A stretch of 64,000 nucleotides of DNA from Pseudodesulfovibrio portus (GTDB taxonomy: Bacteria; Desulfobacterota; Desulfovibrionia; Desulfovibrionales; Desulfovibrionaceae), in the NCBI RefSeq assembly GCF_026000375.1, contig NZ_AP026708.1:1242501-1306500 (forward strand), read 5' to 3'. Of the stretch, positions 1 through 8,114 are shown one piece after another. The notes under the pieces are model-generated. The model did no database searches. It saw only the letters and a program-made list of their open reading frames with translations, and had not been told where the DNA came from. Made by a program: the position numbers and the translations under genes. Every line of letters starts with the position of its first letter. The first letter of the stretch is position 1.

Positions 1-954
1 AAGCTCGATCCGTGGCTGAACAAGGGCATGAACTCGGATAACGAGCGCAAGACCGGCTGCTACTACTGCCACGGCACCATCCTCAAGATGAAGGACGGCA
101 AGCTCGATCCGGACACCTGGCCCAACGTGGGCGTGGGCCGCCTGAACATGGACGGCTCCCTCGGCTCCTGCACCAGCTGCCACACCCGCCACCGGTTCGC
201 GGTCATGGAAGCGCGCAAGCCCGAGACCTGCGGCCAGTGCCACCTCGGCCCGGACCATCCGCAGATCGAGATCTACAACGAGTCCAAGCACGGCGACATC
301 TACCAGGCCTTCAAGCACGAATACAACTTCGACTCCGCGCCCGGCGCCTGGACTCCCGGCGTGGACTACCGCGCCCCGACCTGCGCCTCCTGCCACATGT
401 CCGGCTCGGGCAACCAGGCCACCACCCACGACGTGACCGAGCGGTTGTCCTGGGAAACCCAGGCCCCGCTGACCGTCCGCCCGCAGGACTTCAAGCCGTT
501 CCCGTCCGGCACCGACTGGCAGGTGGAACGCGACAAGATGAAGGACGTCTGCAAGCAGTGCCACGGACAGGCCTGGATCGACTCCTTCTACGGCCAGCTG
601 GACAAGGCGGTCGAGGAATACAACGAGGTCTACTTCAAGCCCGCCAAGAAGATGCTCGACGAGCTGTACGAAAAGGGCAACCTCGACAACACCACGTTCT
701 TTGACGAGAACCTGGAGGTCCAGTTCTACGAACTGTGGCACCACGAGGGCCGCCGGGCCCGCATGGGCTCGGCCATGATGGCCCCGGACTACGCATGGTG
801 GCACGGCTTCTACGAATGCAAGCACCGCTACAACCACTTCATGGAAGAGGCGCGGCACCTGCTCGAAACCAACACCAAGGCTTACAAGTACCCCGACTTC
901 CCGAACACCGGCGGCGACACCACCCGTCCGCCCGCCATCTTCGGCAACCAGTAG
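1..954 (+). CDS. Octahaem cytochrome c, hydroxylamine oxidoreductase-like (3' part)
   Basis: The reading frame is open from base 1, so the gene starts upstream of the window; 317 codons are visible. Five c-type haem sites can be read (CYYCH, CTSCH, CGQCH, CASCH, CKQCH). The signature GPDHPQIEIYNESKHG after the third is typical of the HAO/octahaem family. These are periplasmic proteins. In non-nitrifiers they usually reduce nitrite or hydroxylamine, taking electrons from a NapC/NrfH-type quinol cytochrome that would lie upstream and out of view. The C-terminal end has no obvious membrane anchor. The family call is firm. The direction of the reaction is not determined here, because the remaining haems and the cross-linking tyrosine question cannot be settled from this fragment. 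A strong hairpin terminator follows. Confidence 0.85.
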   Translation, partial: KLDPWLNKGMNSDNERKTGCYYCHGTILKMKDGKLDPDTWPNVGVGRLNMDGSLGSCTSCHTRHRFAVMEARKPETCGQCHLGPDHPQIEIYNESKHGDIYQAFKHEYNFDSAPGAWTPGVDYRAPTCASCHMSGSGNQATTHDVTERLSWETQAPLTVRPQDFKPFPSGTDWQVERDKMKDVCKQCHGQAWIDSFYGQLDKAVEEYNEVYFKPAKKMLDELYEKGNLDNTTFFDENLEVQFYELWHHEGRRARMGSAMMAPDYAWWHGFYECKHRYNHFMEEARHLLETNTKAYKYPDFPNTGGDTTRPPAIFGNQ

Positions 955-969
955 GCTCCTGCGAACAAT

Positions 970-997
970 AAAAAGGGGCGCTTCGGCGCCCCTTTTT
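970..997 (+). terminator. Rho-independent terminator of the cytochrome gene
   Basis: Stem GGGGCGC / GCGCCCC around a TTCG tetraloop, flanked by A5 and T5. It lies 15 bases after the stop codon. Confidence 0.93.
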
Positions 998-1121
998 CAT
1001 CCTCCCCACCCTCATCGAGCCATGTCAACTCCAAGAGATCATTGACCTGAGCCGTAATTGTCGTAATAGTCATTCATACTGGAAGTGTTGAGCAAACCCA
1101 AACCTATCCGAGAGGATGCAC

Positions 1122-2261
1122 ATGCAGACAACGGGACACGACCTGCCCACACGCTTCGCCTCGCCGGAGAGGCTGCCCGTAGCCGCCGTGAAGGCGGAGG
1201 CCCGGCACTTGCGAAACGAACCTCTCATCAACTGGTTCGACGCCATGCCCATCCCCATGGTGGTGATCAACGACCACAGGCAGATCCTCTTCAGCAACGA
1301 GGCCTTCTGCGCCGTCTCCCTCAAAACGGAGTGCACCGACGTGCTGGGACTCAGGCCGGGGGAAGCCCTGGACTGCATACACGCCCACGTGATGGAGGCA
1401 GGCTGCGGCTGTTCCGATTTTTGCTCGGCCTGCGGCGCGGCCATCGCCATAATCAAGAGCCTTGAAGGCACTGCCGACTGCAAGGAGTGCCGCATGATGC
1501 GCCTGGAACAGGGCGCGGAGGTGCCCCTGGATCTCCAGATCTTTACCCGCCCGGTGGACCTCAACGGTTCCTCCCTGACCGCTATCTTCGCCCTGGACGT
1601 CAGCCACGAGAAACGGCTCGCCTACCTGAACAGGACCTTTTATCACACCCTTGTCAACGGGGTCGGCGGCATCAGCGCACTGGTCGACCTCATGGATCCC
1701 GACGCGGACAACGGCTCCCTCCTCGAACTACTGGAGGACGCCTCCCTGCGGACCCTCAGAAAAATCCTGTATCACCGGGACATCGAGACCGCGGAACAAG
1801 GCCGCCTGGCCGTGGACATGGAAGCCATCGACAGCGACGAATTTCTCCGCTCCATGGTCAAGGAGGAATGCCGCCTCAGGAACACCCAGCACAGCTGTGC
1901 CGAGGTAGACGTTTCCTGCGGGGAAATGTGGGCGGACAGACGCATACTGGGACACGTCCTGGGCAACATGCTCGAAAACGCCCTGGAGGCCCGCGAGGAA
2001 AGCCCCGGCAGGATCACATTGGCCTGCACCCGCCTGGACGACGGTCGGGTGGTCATTTCCATGCGCAATCCCGGGGCCGTGCCGCCGAACATCCGAAAGC
2101 AGATGTTCAAGCGTTACGTGTCCACCAAGTCGCAGGACCGGGGCCTGGGCACCTATGTAATGAAACTCTTCACCGAACGATACCTGGGCGGGGAAGTGGC
2201 CTTCTCCTCGGAAAACGGCGAGACCACCTTCACGGTAACACTCCCCGCACCCCCCAAGTGA
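1122..2261 (+). CDS. PAS-domain sensor histidine kinase with cysteine-rich PAS
   Basis: Soluble kinase of about 379 residues with no membrane segment. An N-terminal PAS domain (about 30-160) carries an unusual cluster of cysteines: CIHAH, GCGCSDFCSACG and DCKECRM. An H-box (FYHTLVNGVGG, His about 175) follows, then an N-box (NMLENALEA, about 280) and a C-terminal G-box (RGLGTY). The start at 1122 is preferred over an in-frame ATG at 1116 because AGAGG lies six bases upstream. The gene is followed after six bases by a diguanylate cyclase, so the two are probably co-transcribed. The cysteines could hold a metal or FeS cofactor or act as thiol sensors; that is inference. No response regulator with an output domain is adjacent. 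Confidence 0.85.
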   Translation: MQTTGHDLPTRFASPERLPVAAVKAEARHLRNEPLINWFDAMPIPMVVINDHRQILFSNEAFCAVSLKTECTDVLGLRPGEALDCIHAHVMEAGCGCSDFCSACGAAIAIIKSLEGTADCKECRMMRLEQGAEVPLDLQIFTRPVDLNGSSLTAIFALDVSHEKRLAYLNRTFYHTLVNGVGGISALVDLMDPDADNGSLLELLEDASLRTLRKILYHRDIETAEQGRLAVDMEAIDSDEFLRSMVKEECRLRNTQHSCAEVDVSCGEMWADRRILGHVLGNMLENALEAREESPGRITLACTRLDDGRVVISMRNPGAVPPNIRKQMFKRYVSTKSQDRGLGTYVMKLFTERYLGGEVAFSSENGETTFTVTLPAPPK

Positions 2262-2267
2262 GATTCC

Positions 2268-3650
2268 ATGGCAGACAAGACAACACAGCAGGAACTTCAG
2301 GAGGCGCTCGAACGCATCGAGGAGCTGGAATCCGACCTGGCCTCTCTGGACCAGCAATGCTTCCTCCAGGATATCGAGCAGGACAAGGCGCGCGCCAAGC
2401 TTATTCGATACGAACGGATCATCTCCTCGACCCCGGACCTCATCGCACTCGTGAACAAGCATCACCGATTCCGGATGGCCAACGACGCCTTTGCGGCCAG
2501 CTTCGAGATCAGCCAGGAAAACGTCATCGACCTCCACATCTCCGACGTCCTGGGCAAGGATCTATATGAATCCGTCATCAGGGCACGGCTGGACCGGGCC
2601 CTTGAAGGGGAAACGGTCGTGGTCGAAAACTGGATAGACCTGCCCAAACAGGGCAAGCGTTTTCTCGCCACCACCTACCACCCCGTGATTGTGGAAGGCA
2701 CGGATATCGATTACGTGGCCGTGGACTCCCGGGACATGACCGAGCTCAAGATCAAGGAAGAGGACCTCCAGGCCACGGCCCGGCGGCTGGACCTGGCCAC
2801 CGATGCGGGCAACATCGGCATCTGGGAACGGGATTTCCTGACGAACCGGAATTACTGGGACAAGAAGATGTACGAGCTCTACCGGGTCAAGCCGGGGGAA
2901 TTCGACTCCATCTACGAAGGCTGGCGTTCCCGCATCCACCAGGATGACCTCCCGGAAGTGGAACGGAAGATGGCGGAAAGCGTCGAGACAAAACAGCGGT
3001 ACGAGATGGAATACCAGCTGACCTGGCCCGACGGCGACGTCCGCATCATCAGGTCGGCCTGGACCGTCCAGGCGGGCGAGGACGGCTCGCCCGTGCGCAT
3101 GACCGGGGTCAACTGGGACGTCACCGTGCACCGGCGGATGGAAAACGAGCTGCGTCTGCTCGCATCCACCGACCCCCTGACAGGCGCAAGCAACCGCCGC
3201 CACTTCATGAGCCGGCTGGAGGACGAGCTGGAACGGTGCAAACGGTACGGGACGCGCATGGTCCTGCTCTCCCTGGACATCGACCACTTCAAGGACATCA
3301 ACGACACGTTCGGCCACCCGGCGGGCGACGTGGTGCTCAAGGACATGGTCGCGCTGTGCACCCGGACCCTGCGCACCACGGATGTATTCGGCCGCGTGGG
3401 CGGCGAGGAATTCCTGGCCGCGCTCACCCTGACCGGCCTCGCTGCAGGTCAAAGAACGGCCGAAAGGCTCCGCAAGGGCATCGAGGACCTCGTGGTGAAT
3501 GTTGACGGCAAGTCCATCACCTTCACCATCTCCATCGGCATGACCGAGTTGCTGAGCACGGATCAAACCATCGACCCCCTGCTCCACCGGGCCGACGAAG
3601 CGCTTTACAAGGCAAAGAACAACGGCCGCAACAGGATCGAGACAGTCTGA
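2268..3650 (+). CDS. PAS-PAS-GGDEF diguanylate cyclase
   Basis: 460 residues, cytoplasmic. A short coiled N-terminus (TTQQELQEALERIEELE) is followed by two PAS domains (about 45-165 and 170-290, the second of the PAS_3/PAC type) and a GGDEF domain (about 300-460). The active-site loop reads GGEEF (about 378-382), so the domain should make cyclic di-GMP. RTTD five residues upstream matches the RxxD product-inhibition site. No EAL domain is present. The gene starts six bases after the kinase gene and is probably translationally coupled to it, so sensing and c-di-GMP output may be linked. Confidence 0.92.
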   Translation: MADKTTQQELQEALERIEELESDLASLDQQCFLQDIEQDKARAKLIRYERIISSTPDLIALVNKHHRFRMANDAFAASFEISQENVIDLHISDVLGKDLYESVIRARLDRALEGETVVVENWIDLPKQGKRFLATTYHPVIVEGTDIDYVAVDSRDMTELKIKEEDLQATARRLDLATDAGNIGIWERDFLTNRNYWDKKMYELYRVKPGEFDSIYEGWRSRIHQDDLPEVERKMAESVETKQRYEMEYQLTWPDGDVRIIRSAWTVQAGEDGSPVRMTGVNWDVTVHRRMENELRLLASTDPLTGASNRRHFMSRLEDELERCKRYGTRMVLLSLDIDHFKDINDTFGHPAGDVVLKDMVALCTRTLRTTDVFGRVGGEEFLAALTLTGLAAGQRTAERLRKGIEDLVVNVDGKSITFTISIGMTELLSTDQTIDPLLHRADEALYKAKNNGRNRIETV

Positions 3651-3688
3651 TCCGCGCACACCCCTGAAAACAGAGTGAGGTTGTATCC

Positions 3689-5377
3689 ATGGCTCCCCTT
3701 TTCCAGAAAGACCAACCCGACGACTGGTTCCTGCCCAAGGATGTCCGCACCCAGCTGGCAGAGACCTTCAAAAATCTTGACGGCGACGTTGTCCTGGAGA
3801 CCTTCACCCAGACCGGAGTCAACGACGAGTTCGCGGACTACACGCTCAAGTTCTGCGCGGACCTGGCCCGGTTGTCCGACAGGATCAGCACGCGGAACTT
3901 TGCCATCCCGTCCGACCGCGCGAAAAAGCTGGGCGTCACTGCCGCCCCCACCCTGTGCCTCAACCCCGACGACTGCCACATCCGCTTCCTGGGCGCGCCG
4001 GTGGGCGAAGAAGGCAAATCCCTGATCACGGCCATACTGCTCCTTTCCCTTGGCAAATCCGCCCTGTCGGAACTTTCCGTCCAACTCCTCGACGGACTGA
4101 AAGAGGAGCGCCTGGCCCAGGTGTTCGTCTCCCCCACCTGACCGTATTGTCCCGGACAGGTCATGTCCGCCATCAAATGCGCCATCGCCAAGCCCGAGCT
4201 GGTCAGGGCCGAATGCATAGAGAAGAACGAGAACCCGGAACTGGCCGAGCGATTCGAGGTCGGCTCCGTGCCCCACACCGTGTTCAACGAGGGCGCGCAC
4301 CAGGGCCTCGGCCTGATGCCGGAGGAGCGGTTCGTTGCCGAACTCATCTACCTGAAATCCGCAGAGGAACTCCTGGACCAGGGCCTCCTGCCCGGCCAGG
4401 AGGAAGGCAAGGCCCCGTCCGGATTCGGCACCATCGAGCCGGGCGAGGTGGACCTGGTCATCATCGGGGCAGGCCCCGCCGGGTTGACCGCGGGCATCTA
4501 CGCCGTCCGCGCCGGGCTCAAGGCCGTGGTCCTCGAGAAGCACATCGTGGGCGGCCAGGTGGCCCTCACCCCGGTGGTCGAGAACTATCCGGGCTTCACC
4601 TCCGTGCCCGGCAAGCAGCTCATGGACATCATGAGCGAGCACGCGCGCGAATACGTGCCCGTGCACGAGGGCGAGGGAGTGGAATCCATCGAGATGGGCG
4701 ACCTGGCCAAAGGCGAATCCATCATCGTGACCACCAACCGCGGCACCTATTCGGCCAAGGCGGTCATCCTGACCATGGGCGCGGCCTACCGCAAACTCGG
4801 CGTGACCGGCGAGGACAAGTACTTCGGACACGGCATCAACTACTGCGCTTCCTGCGACGGCTACCTGTACAAGGGCAAATCCGTGGCCATCATCGGCGGC
4901 GGAAACACCGCCCTGACCGACGCCCTGCACCTCAAGAACCTCGGCGTGGACGTGACCATCATCCACCGCCGCGACAGCTTCCGTGCCCAGAAACCGCTTC
5001 AGGATTCCCTTGAGCGCGAGGGCATCCCGGTCCTCTGGAACACCGTGATCGACGAATTCCAGGGCGACGGCAAGCGGGTGAACAACCTCAGAATCCGCAA
5101 TCTCATGACCCGGGCCGTGTCCGACCTGCCCGTGGACGGGGCCTTCGTGGCCATCGGCCAGGTGCCGGCCACCGAACTGGCCAAGTCCCTCGGCGTGGAA
5201 CTCAAACCCGATGGTTTCATCAAGGTCGGCCCGGACATGCGCACCAGCGTGCCCCGCGTCTACGCCGCAGGCGACCTGACCGGCGGCCTGCAGCAGATCG
5301 TCACCGCCATCGGCGAAGGCTCCATAGCCGCCATGTCCGCTTTCGAGGATGTCAGCCACCCGTATTGGAAGGAGTAG
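3689..5377 (+). CDS. AhpF-like thioredoxin reductase, probable selenoprotein (in-frame TGA = Sec151)
   Basis: Read through one TGA (4139-4141), the frame encodes 562 residues. Domains are a thioredoxin-like fold (about 1-115), a second thioredoxin/glutaredoxin-like fold (about 140-235) whose redox motif reads SPT-U-PYC, and an FAD/NAD(P)H thioredoxin-reductase module. That module has IIGAGPAG near 255, the active-site CASC at 386-389, GGGNTA near 407 and a C-terminal YAAGD. This is the architecture of AhpF, the NADH reductase of peroxiredoxin AhpC. The second cysteine (Cys154) is kept and the TGA sits exactly at the first. A SECIS-like hairpin follows the TGA. Without readthrough, annotation would split it into a 150-residue protein and a reductase from 4163. 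No ahpC or sel genes lie nearby. Start: GTGAGG upstream of ATG 3689. Confidence 0.88.
4139..4169 (+). other. Selenocysteine UGA codon with bacterial SECIS-like hairpin
   Basis: TGA at 4139-4141 is followed by a stem CGGACA (4153-4158) / TGTCCG (4164-4169) closing a five-base loop GGTCA. The loop begins 17 bases after the TGA. Known family features: bacterial SECIS elements lie immediately 3' of the UGA, inside the coding region, with a G(G)U in the apical loop recognised by SelB; E. coli fdhF uses a GGUCU loop at nearly the same distance. The fit here is close. Readthrough itself is inferred. Confidence 0.85.
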
Positions 5378-5540
5378 TGACCGGACCTATTTCGGGAAGG
5401 GGAACGGGGAGTCCATTTCGACTCTTCCGATTTTTCAGGACTGTTGCGCGGCACGAACGGCTTGACGGGTCAACATCATGAAATAAAACAATAGGAACAA
5501 ATCTTGCTGAAGCAATTCCCACTAAAAAAGGAAGGAATCT

Positions 5541-6104
5541 ATGCTCGCATTTGTCCGTTGCTCAATGATCATGGCCCTCGCCCTGCTTGCCTTTGGAACG
5601 CATTCAGCCCTTGCCGCGTATGTCACGGATTTCACCGTCGGCGCAAGAACCGGATCGGATCTGAATACTCTCTCCGCCCATGCCTACGATACCGGCGTCT
5701 CCGTGCAGGCGGGGCAGACGCTGTCCGTCACGGTCGATCCGGACTCGAGATGGAGCATCAGGACCAAGACCAGCGGGTGGAAAATCACCGCCGACGGCGT
5801 CGAAGATCCGGTAACGATCACCGGGGACATGGGCACCGGCTCGTTCAAACGCGGAACCCTTGTCGGCTATTTCCTCGGTAACGACGGCACGACCACCACC
5901 GGCTATCTCGGCATCGGAACGGCGGGCCTTGACTGGACGGCGACCTTTGACGGGACCCTGTTCATGGTTTGCTGGGACACCTATTTCGCGGACAACTTTC
6001 ACTCCCTTGACACGTCCATTTCCGTCACCCCCATCCCCGGCGCCGCATGGCTGCTCGGGTCTGGCCTGATCGGGCTGATCGGGTTGAGAAGAAAAAAGGC
6101 ATAG
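5541..6104 (+). CDS. Secreted protein with VPLPA/PEP-CTERM-like sorting tail
   Basis: 187 residues. An N-terminal signal peptide (cleavage about HSALA-AY) leads into a Ser/Thr/Gly-rich extracellular region with no recognised domain. The C-terminus has the tripartite exosortase signal: a short motif TPIPGAAW, a hydrophobic segment LLGSGLIGLIGL, and a basic end RRKKA. Such proteins are processed by an exosortase and exported to the surface or extracellular matrix. A second protein with almost the same tail is at 63024. No exosortase gene is in the window. AAGGAA lies a few bases before ATG 5541. The mature protein's role is unknown. Confidence 0.8.
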   Translation: MLAFVRCSMIMALALLAFGTHSALAAYVTDFTVGARTGSDLNTLSAHAYDTGVSVQAGQTLSVTVDPDSRWSIRTKTSGWKITADGVEDPVTITGDMGTGSFKRGTLVGYFLGNDGTTTTGYLGIGTAGLDWTATFDGTLFMVCWDTYFADNFHSLDTSISVTPIPGAAWLLGSGLIGLIGLRRKKA

Positions 6105-6129
6105 CCCAGCCATTAGACAAAACACAAAT

Positions 6130-6161
6130 AGCCCTTGGTAAGGTCTTCCAAGGGCTTTTTT
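6130..6161 (+). terminator. Rho-independent terminator
   Basis: Stem AGCCCTTGG / CCAAGGGCT with a nine-base loop followed by T5, directly downstream of the PEP-CTERM-like gene. Confidence 0.92.
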
Positions 6162-6271
6162 GTGCCCACCGACCATGTGACCTGAACGGACAATCGGCCT
6201 CCCCGGCAAGAGGTGGCCGCGCGGTCTGGGGAAACGCCTTATACCCCTTGACACCGGGTGGTTCCCCTGCT

Positions 6272-6326
6272 ACTCGAAATGACCAGCGGTCACTTTTTGA
6301 CCAAAGGTCACAACCTGACTTCGAGT
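6272..6326. promoter_or_regulatory. Nested palindromic operator upstream of tetR-type gene
   Basis: Two perfect palindromes, TGACCAGCGGTCA (6280-6292) and TGACCAAAGGTCA (6298-6310), have centres 18 bp apart. An outer inverted repeat, ACTCGAA (6272-6278) / TTCGAGT (6320-6326), flanks them. A TTGACA hexamer lies at 6248-6253, just upstream. The likely ligand is the TetR-family protein encoded from 6360, acting on itself and possibly on the TRAP operon; that is inferred from position. Confidence 0.75.
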
Positions 6327-6359
6327 CATTTTTAAAAGCAAGTTTTTACAGGCTGGTAC

Positions 6360-6953
6360 ATGGCAACAAAACAGCAGGAAAAATCACAACAGACCATGCA
6401 GGAACTGATGGGCGCGGCCATCAGCCTGTTCGGCTCCAAGGGATTCGCCTCCACCTCCGTGGCCGAGATCACCGACAAGGCAGGCTATGCCAAGGGCAGC
6501 TTCTATCGTCATTGGAATTCCAAGGACGAGCTGTTCCTGCAGATCATCGAGCAGAAGTTCAAACGCTACCGCGCCACGCGCCACGACAAGATCCGCGAAG
6601 CCCACGATCTCGATGAGGCCATGAACATCATCTGGGATTTCCTTGAAACCATCCTGGGCGACAAGGACTGGTCCTCCATCTTCCTGGAATTCACGGTCTA
6701 CTCCGCCACCAGCGAACCGTTGCGGAAACTGATGAACAAGTCCGACTACCGCCTCTCCAACCGGGTCTTCGCCGACCTGGTGCGCGAGCACGTGGAAACG
6801 GATTTCCCGCCGGAAAAGATCGGCGCCCTGAACACGGCCATGTTCGAAGGCTACCTCATCCACCGGGCGCTCGGCACGCAGGTCCTGGACCTGGCCGACG
6901 TGCGCAGGGCCGCCATCGACATGGCGCTGAAGAACGGAACGAAGCAGGGTTGA
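6360..6953 (+). CDS. TetR/AcrR-family transcriptional regulator
   Basis: 197 residues. The N-terminal helix-turn-helix (about 12-58) has the family pattern: GAAISLFGSKGFASTSVAEI, then AGYAKGSFYRHW and KDELF. The C-terminal ligand-binding helical domain is variable, as usual. Palindromic operators lie 35-90 bases upstream, suggesting autorepression. The TRAP operon begins 55 bases downstream on the same strand, so the substrate or a metabolite of the TRAP system may be the effector. The effector cannot be read from sequence. Confidence 0.92.
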   Translation: MATKQQEKSQQTMQELMGAAISLFGSKGFASTSVAEITDKAGYAKGSFYRHWNSKDELFLQIIEQKFKRYRATRHDKIREAHDLDEAMNIIWDFLETILGDKDWSSIFLEFTVYSATSEPLRKLMNKSDYRLSNRVFADLVREHVETDFPPEKIGALNTAMFEGYLIHRALGTQVLDLADVRRAAIDMALKNGTKQG

Positions 6954-7008
6954 CGCCGGATTGTCGCCCTGCTCCAACAATACATTCCCCCAACAAGCGA
7001 GATACCCC

Positions 7009-8019
7009 ATGAAGAAACCATTTCTCACCCTGACGGCCCTTTTCCTGATGACCTTCGGGCTCGCCTCACTGGCCTGCGCGGACGGAGTCCGCCTGACCTA
7101 TTCCAATTTCTTCCCGCCCACCCATATCCAGTCCAAGCTCGCCGAACAGTGGTGCCGTGAAGTGGAAAAACGCACCGACGGCAAGGTGATCATCGACTAC
7201 TACCCCGGCGGCACCCTGACCAAGGCCAAGCAGTGCTACGACGGCGTGGTCGAGTCCATCTCCGACATCGGCATGTCCTGCCTGGCATACTCCCGCGGCC
7301 GCTTCCCGGTCATGGCCGCCGTGGACCTGCCCCTGGGCTACACGTCCGGCACCCAGGCCACCTTCATCGCCAACGCCGTGGCCACCAAGTTCACGCCCGC
7401 CGAGTTCGACGACGTGAAGCCCCTGTACTTCCACGCCCACGGCCCGGGCCTCCTGTTCACCTCGGAAAAACCCGTCAGGACCCTGGCCGACCTCAAGGGC
7501 CAGAAAATCCGCGCCACCGGCAACTCCGCCAAGCTGGTCAAGGCGCTGGGCGGCAGCCCCGTGGCCCAGCCCATGCCCACCACCTACCAGTCCCTGCAAA
7601 AGGGCGTGGTGGACGGCTCCATGCATCCCATCGAATCCAACAAGGGCTGGAAGCTCGGCGAAGTGGTCAAGTTCTGCACCGAGTCCGTCCCCGTGGCCTA
7701 CACCACCACCTTCTTCGTGGTCATGAACAAGAACAAGTGGGCCTCCATCGACCCGCAGTCCCAGGCGGTCATCACCAAGATCAACGAGGAATGGGCGGCC
7801 AAGCACGGTGCGGCCTGGGATGATGCCGACGCCGCCGGACGCCAGTTCTTCCTGGACAAGGGCGGCAAGGTCCTGGCCCTGGAAACCGGCGAAGCCGCTC
7901 TCTGGGTCCAGACGGCCCAGCCGGTCATGGACGAATACACGGACTCCCCGGAAGGCCGGAAAGTGAATGCCGGCGAGGTGGTGGAGTTCATCAAGGCTGA
8001 AATGGCGAAAAGTCCATAG
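7009..8019 (+). CDS. TRAP transporter solute-binding protein (DctP family), copy 1
   Basis: 336 residues from ATG 7009; the frame extends further upstream, but the signal peptide MKKPFLTLTALFLMTFGLAS fixes the start. It is a periplasmic DctP-type receptor: YPGGTLTKAKQCYDGV, the GQKIRATG segment carrying the arginine that usually binds a substrate carboxylate, and VVDGSMHPIESNK. The following gene encodes a close paralogue, by eye about two thirds identical, and a single DctQ/DctM permease pair follows. The ligand is probably an organic acid but is not determinable. A perfect ten-base-pair hairpin follows the stop codon. Confidence 0.93.
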   Translation: MKKPFLTLTALFLMTFGLASLACADGVRLTYSNFFPPTHIQSKLAEQWCREVEKRTDGKVIIDYYPGGTLTKAKQCYDGVVESISDIGMSCLAYSRGRFPVMAAVDLPLGYTSGTQATFIANAVATKFTPAEFDDVKPLYFHAHGPGLLFTSEKPVRTLADLKGQKIRATGNSAKLVKALGGSPVAQPMPTTYQSLQKGVVDGSMHPIESNKGWKLGEVVKFCTESVPVAYTTTFFVVMNKNKWASIDPQSQAVITKINEEWAAKHGAAWDDADAAGRQFFLDKGGKVLALETGEAALWVQTAQPVMDEYTDSPEGRKVNAGEVVEFIKAEMAKSP

Positions 8020-8030
8020 GGGACTTCCAG

Positions 8031-8054
8031 CCCGGACGCCGCAAGGCGTCCGGG
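8031..8054 (+). other. Intercistronic hairpin between the two TRAP binding-protein genes
   Basis: Perfect stem CCCGGACGCC / GGCGTCCGGG with a GCAA tetraloop and no T-run. More likely an mRNA 3'-end stabiliser or processing site than a terminator. Confidence 0.7.
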
Positions 8055-8114
8055 TCATGATACAAGGGGGGAGCCGACGCTCCTCCTCGGAACCTGTGAG
8101 AAGGAGAGAGACAC

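Noticed and set aside
4139-4141. TGA as a disabling nonsense mutation (pseudogene)
   Set aside because: The frame is otherwise intact on both sides, the stop sits at a redox-motif position where Cys is expected, and a SECIS-like hairpin follows.
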